DNA of 9,514 nt from Methanobacterium formicicum (GTDB lineage: Archaea > Methanobacteriota > Methanobacteria > Methanobacteriales > Methanobacteriaceae), in the NCBI RefSeq assembly GCF_029848115.1, contig NZ_JARVXG010000052.1, forward strand, positions 85,001 to 94,514, written 5' to 3'. The notes below the pieces were generated by a model. It had not been told where the DNA came from. It worked only from the letters and a program-made list of their open reading frames with translations, and searched no databases. The position numbers and the translations under genes were made by a program. Positions 7,766-9,514 of this stretch are shown piece after piece; the stretch's first letter is position 1, and each line of letters opens with the position of its first letter.

Positions 7766-7780
7766 TTTTAATATAATTAT
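7766..7780 (+). promoter_or_regulatory. Possible TATA box for tRNA-Leu (or 3' T-tract of tRNA-Lys)
   Basis: TTTTAATATAATTAT lies six bases after the tRNA-Lys(CTT) gene and 71 bases before mature tRNA-Leu. It could be box A for tRNA-Leu, giving a leader of about 50 bases, or part of the T-rich 3' trailer where tRNA-Lys transcription stops. The two roles cannot be separated by reading. Confidence 0.3.
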
Positions 7781-7848
7781 TCTGATATCCAGATCTTACA
7801 CACATTTAGGGGAATGTTCTTTAGAGGAACAGCAAACCCATAATATGA

Positions 7849-8320
<472 letters not shown>

Positions 8321-8365
8321 GCCAAACTTTAAATAATAGTTCGATAAACCATTTACTACCCTGTT
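8321..8365 (+). promoter_or_regulatory. Promoter of tRNA-Lys(TTT)
   Basis: GCCAAACTTTAAATAATAG (8321-8339) contains the box A TTTAAATAAT, followed by TTTACTACCCTGTTTT at the predicted start site. It is a near-copy of the tRNA-Lys(CTT) promoter at 7569-7614. The intervening bases differ, so selection on box A and the start region is plausible. Confidence 0.65.
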
Positions 8366-8390
8366 TTTGTGTAGATTATTATGTGAAAAC

Positions 8391-8402
8391 GTGGGACCCC
8401 AC
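8391..8402 (+). other. Leader hairpin in the tRNA-Lys(TTT) precursor
   Basis: GTGG (8391-8394) pairs with CCAC (8399-8402) around GACC, with a possible fifth G-C pair. It matches in position and sequence type the hairpin at 7636-7649 in the other tRNA-Lys leader. The word AGATTATTAT also occurs in both leaders (7655-7664 and 8373-8382), but on opposite sides of the hairpin. Confidence 0.35.
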
Positions 8403-8437
8403 AAAAATAAACTTCATTCATTATCCGGCATTTTAGA

Positions 8438-8511
8438 GGGCCCGTAGCTCAGTCTGGGAGAGCGCCTGGCTTTTAACCAGGTGGCCGCGGGTTCAACTCC
8501 CGTCGGGCCCG
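8438..8511 (+). tRNA. tRNA-Lys (anticodon TTT)
   Basis: This is a complete 74-base cloverleaf. The acceptor GGGCCCG (8438-8444) pairs with CGGGCCC (8504-8510), with discriminator G8511. The anticodon stem CCTGG/CCAGG (8465-8469 with 8477-8481) holds the loop CTTTTAA, giving anticodon TTT at 8472-8474, which reads AAA and AAG lysine codons. The T-arm GGGTTCAACTCCC has one changed pair relative to the sister gene. No intron or encoded CCA is present. Together with tRNA-Lys(CTT), this covers both lysine codons from one duplicated locus. Confidence 0.96.
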
Positions 8512-8621
8512 CTTATTTTATTATTTCAACTGATTATTTTAAGCCTCTTTTTATTCTCAATTGAGTAATAAGATATTTTTTTGATTAAATTATCTATAAT
8601 GCCTCAAATGTAAAATTCAAC

Positions 8622-8654
8622 TTAAAAATAGGGATTATTTTCTATAGAAATAAT
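8622..8654 (-). terminator. Hairpin and T-tract on the minus strand after the 8660-8959 ORF
   Basis: ATTATTT (8634-8640) pairs with AAATAAT (8648-8654) around TCTATAG. Read on the minus strand, the stem is followed by CCCTATTTTTAAG, a T-tract. It lies five bases beyond the stop codon of the doubtful minus-strand ORF, which lends that ORF some support as a gene or gene remnant. Confidence 0.4.
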
Positions 8655-8659
8655 TTTCT

Positions 8660-8959
8660 CTAAAAAAATAAAGAGATAATTGATATTTCTCCCTCAATAT
8701 TCCATAGATGGAGTGTTAATTTTCCACCGTCTTTTAAAGTTTTTGTTTCTCCGTTTAACCAGCTATTTTCTGAGTTTGAGCTGTCGTAGTATACGGTATA
8801 TCCATTGTCATCGATGTTGGATAGACTGCTGTCTCCCTTTACCGTATGATAAAATGCTCCCTTAACTTTGTGATAAACCCCCCTAACTTTATAATAAAAT
8901 GTATAACACACTGGGGCGAATATATCAAAGATAGGGGATGTTAGGGTAGACCCTCTCAT
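8660..8959 (-). pseudogene. Doubtful minus-strand ORF, possibly the remnant of a surface-protein gene
   Basis: The 99-codon frame has two parts. The C-terminal half (NGYTVYYDSSNSENSWLNGE, then TLKDGGKLTLHLWNI) looks like a genuine beta-rich, Ser/Asn-containing segment of the sort seen in archaeal exported proteins. The N-terminal half contains three near-repeats of 7-8 residues (FYYKVRG, VYHKVKGA, FYHTVKGD) encoded by a degenerate 22-24 base DNA repeat (8833-8904). It has no signal peptide and no good ribosome binding site, and its start crowds the promoter of the next gene. A hairpin/T-tract terminator follows directly. I read it as the 3' end of a decayed gene whose upstream part was replaced, but it could be a small orphan gene or not coding at all. 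Confidence 0.3.
8833..8904. repeat. Three degenerate tandem repeats of 22-24 bases
   Basis: Units begin at 8833, 8857 and about 8881 and share the core CCCTTAACTTTGTGATAAA with variation (CCCTTTACCGTATGATAAA, CCCTAACTTTATAATAAA). They lie directly upstream of the PepSY gene. The last unit carries a TATA-like TTATAATAAA, so the array may be a duplicated promoter box or a repeat within the ORF on the other strand. Confidence 0.5.
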
Positions 8960-8986
8960 TTCCCTGCATAAGGGGGTTTAAAAAAA

Positions 8987-9424
8987 ATGCAACGCAATAC
9001 CTATATTTTAATTGGAGTCGTTATCCTGATCTTTGTTGCTGCCGCCGGGGTTAGTTATCTTTTATTCCAGCCCGCGGTTAACAACTCGCCCAATGTTACC
9101 AACAACACCACAACCACAGTGGTGAACCAGGGTACCACCACCCAACAGAACCAGACCACCACCTCGGGTTACATATCCTCAGCCCAGGCCAAATCCATTG
9201 CATCCAACTACCTGAATTCCAAATCAGATTATAATGGCCTGGGAGCGGGCACACCTTCCCTTAAAGGAAGTGTGTATTACGTGCCCATGGTGGTAACCGT
9301 AGAGGGCCAGCATTCAGTGGGAACTGTGCTGGGTGATGTCTTGGTAGATGCCAAAACTGGAAAAGTCCTGGGAACAGAAACCGTTGATATTACCACCGAT
9401 GAAAAGGTAAGAAACCCACCATAA
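8987..9424 (+). CDS. Membrane-anchored PepSY-domain protein
   Basis: The 145-residue protein starts with a short polar N-terminus and one hydrophobic helix (about 6-27), followed by an Asn/Thr/Gln-rich linker (31-59) with several glycosylation sequons, and a C-terminal PepSY-like domain (about 62-133): YISSAQAKSIASNYL, a central strand VYYVPMVVTVEG, and GDVLVDAKTGKVLGTE, the characteristic strand-turn-strand end. It would be anchored outside the cell membrane. PepSY domains often inhibit or accompany extracellular peptidases, but no peptidase adjoins here; the zinc hydrolase at 5161-5871 is 3 kb away. The ATG at 8987 follows AAGGGGG by ten bases, a modest ribosome binding site. A TATA-like box lies in the 8885-8905 repeat. 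A hairpin terminator follows the gene. Confidence 0.82.
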   Translation: MQRNTYILIGVVILIFVAAAGVSYLLFQPAVNNSPNVTNNTTTTVVNQGTTTQQNQTTTSGYISSAQAKSIASNYLNSKSDYNGLGAGTPSLKGSVYYVPMVVTVEGQHSVGTVLGDVLVDAKTGKVLGTETVDITTDEKVRNPP

Positions 9425-9446
9425 TAGATAGACTTAGATAAAAATG

Positions 9447-9474
9447 GGGATTCGGGGATAATTCCCTTAATCCC
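9447..9474 (+). terminator. Two-tier hairpin after the PepSY gene
   Basis: GGGATT (9447-9452) pairs with AATCCC (9469-9474), and inside it GGGGA (9454-9458) pairs with TTCCC (9462-9466, one G-U) around TAA. It lies 22 bases after the stop codon and is followed by ACTTAATTTATT. A stronger T-tract (TTTTTTTT) is at the end of the window near 9506-9513. Confidence 0.5.
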
Positions 9475-9514
9475 ACTTAATTTATTGGCTTTGTAGAAAC
9501 CCTAATTTTTTTTA

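Noticed and set aside
8833..8904. Repeats considered as a CRISPR array
   Set aside because: Units are contiguous, degenerate and only three in number, with no spacers and no cas genes.

Overview
The window looks like chromosome from a methanogenic archaeon of the order Methanobacteriales, most likely a mesophilic Methanobacterium-type organism. The evidence is archaeal Nop5 and fibrillarin (C/D-box RNA methylation), a surface protein with a pseudomurein-binding-repeat-like domain (pseudomurein is the wall polymer of this order), GGTGAT-type ribosome binding sites, TATA-box promoters of the form TTTAAATAAT, and AT-rich intergenic DNA around more GC-rich genes. Genus-level placement is inference.

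Left part (1-1370, minus strand): a pyrimidine operon, pyrD then pyrK, encoding the two subunits of NAD-linked dihydroorotate dehydrogenase. pyrK is cut by the window edge. Facing away from it (1425-2633, plus) is nop5. A small membrane/coiled-coil protein follows (2764-3024), then about 740 bases without a convincing gene but with a promoter-like box, a short ORF and a strong hairpin, then flpA (fibrillarin, 3766-4443). Nop5 and fibrillarin work together with L7Ae and guide RNAs to 2'-O-methylate rRNA and tRNA. In many archaea their genes are adjacent, so the interruption here is notable.

Middle part (4587-7122, all minus): a small FMN split-barrel protein, then a two-gene envelope unit. That unit is a membrane protein with a cytoplasmic zinc ribbon and an outer pseudomurein-binding-like domain (5929-6633), followed by a membrane-anchored M14/AstE-like zinc hydrolase (5161-5871). 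Further right is a tiny lysine-rich tail-anchored protein (6901-7122). Between 6709 and 6834 lies the most unusual non-coding element of the window: a bidirectional-looking TATA box, a 17-bp palindrome, and three helices, two of which cross as in an H-type pseudoknot.

Right part (7123-9514): a tRNA cluster in AT-rich DNA with tRNA-Lys(CTT), tRNA-Leu(CAA) and tRNA-Lys(TTT). The two tRNA-Lys units share promoter, start-site motif and a leader hairpin, which points to duplication of a whole transcription unit. After them come a doubtful minus-strand ORF with an internal degenerate repeat (8660-8959) and a membrane-anchored PepSY-domain protein (8987-9424) with a terminator-like hairpin.

No insertion sequence, CRISPR array, phage gene or defence system was seen. 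The candidates for something undescribed are small: the 6709-6834 RNA-like element, the structured gap before flpA, and the conserved tRNA-Lys leaders.
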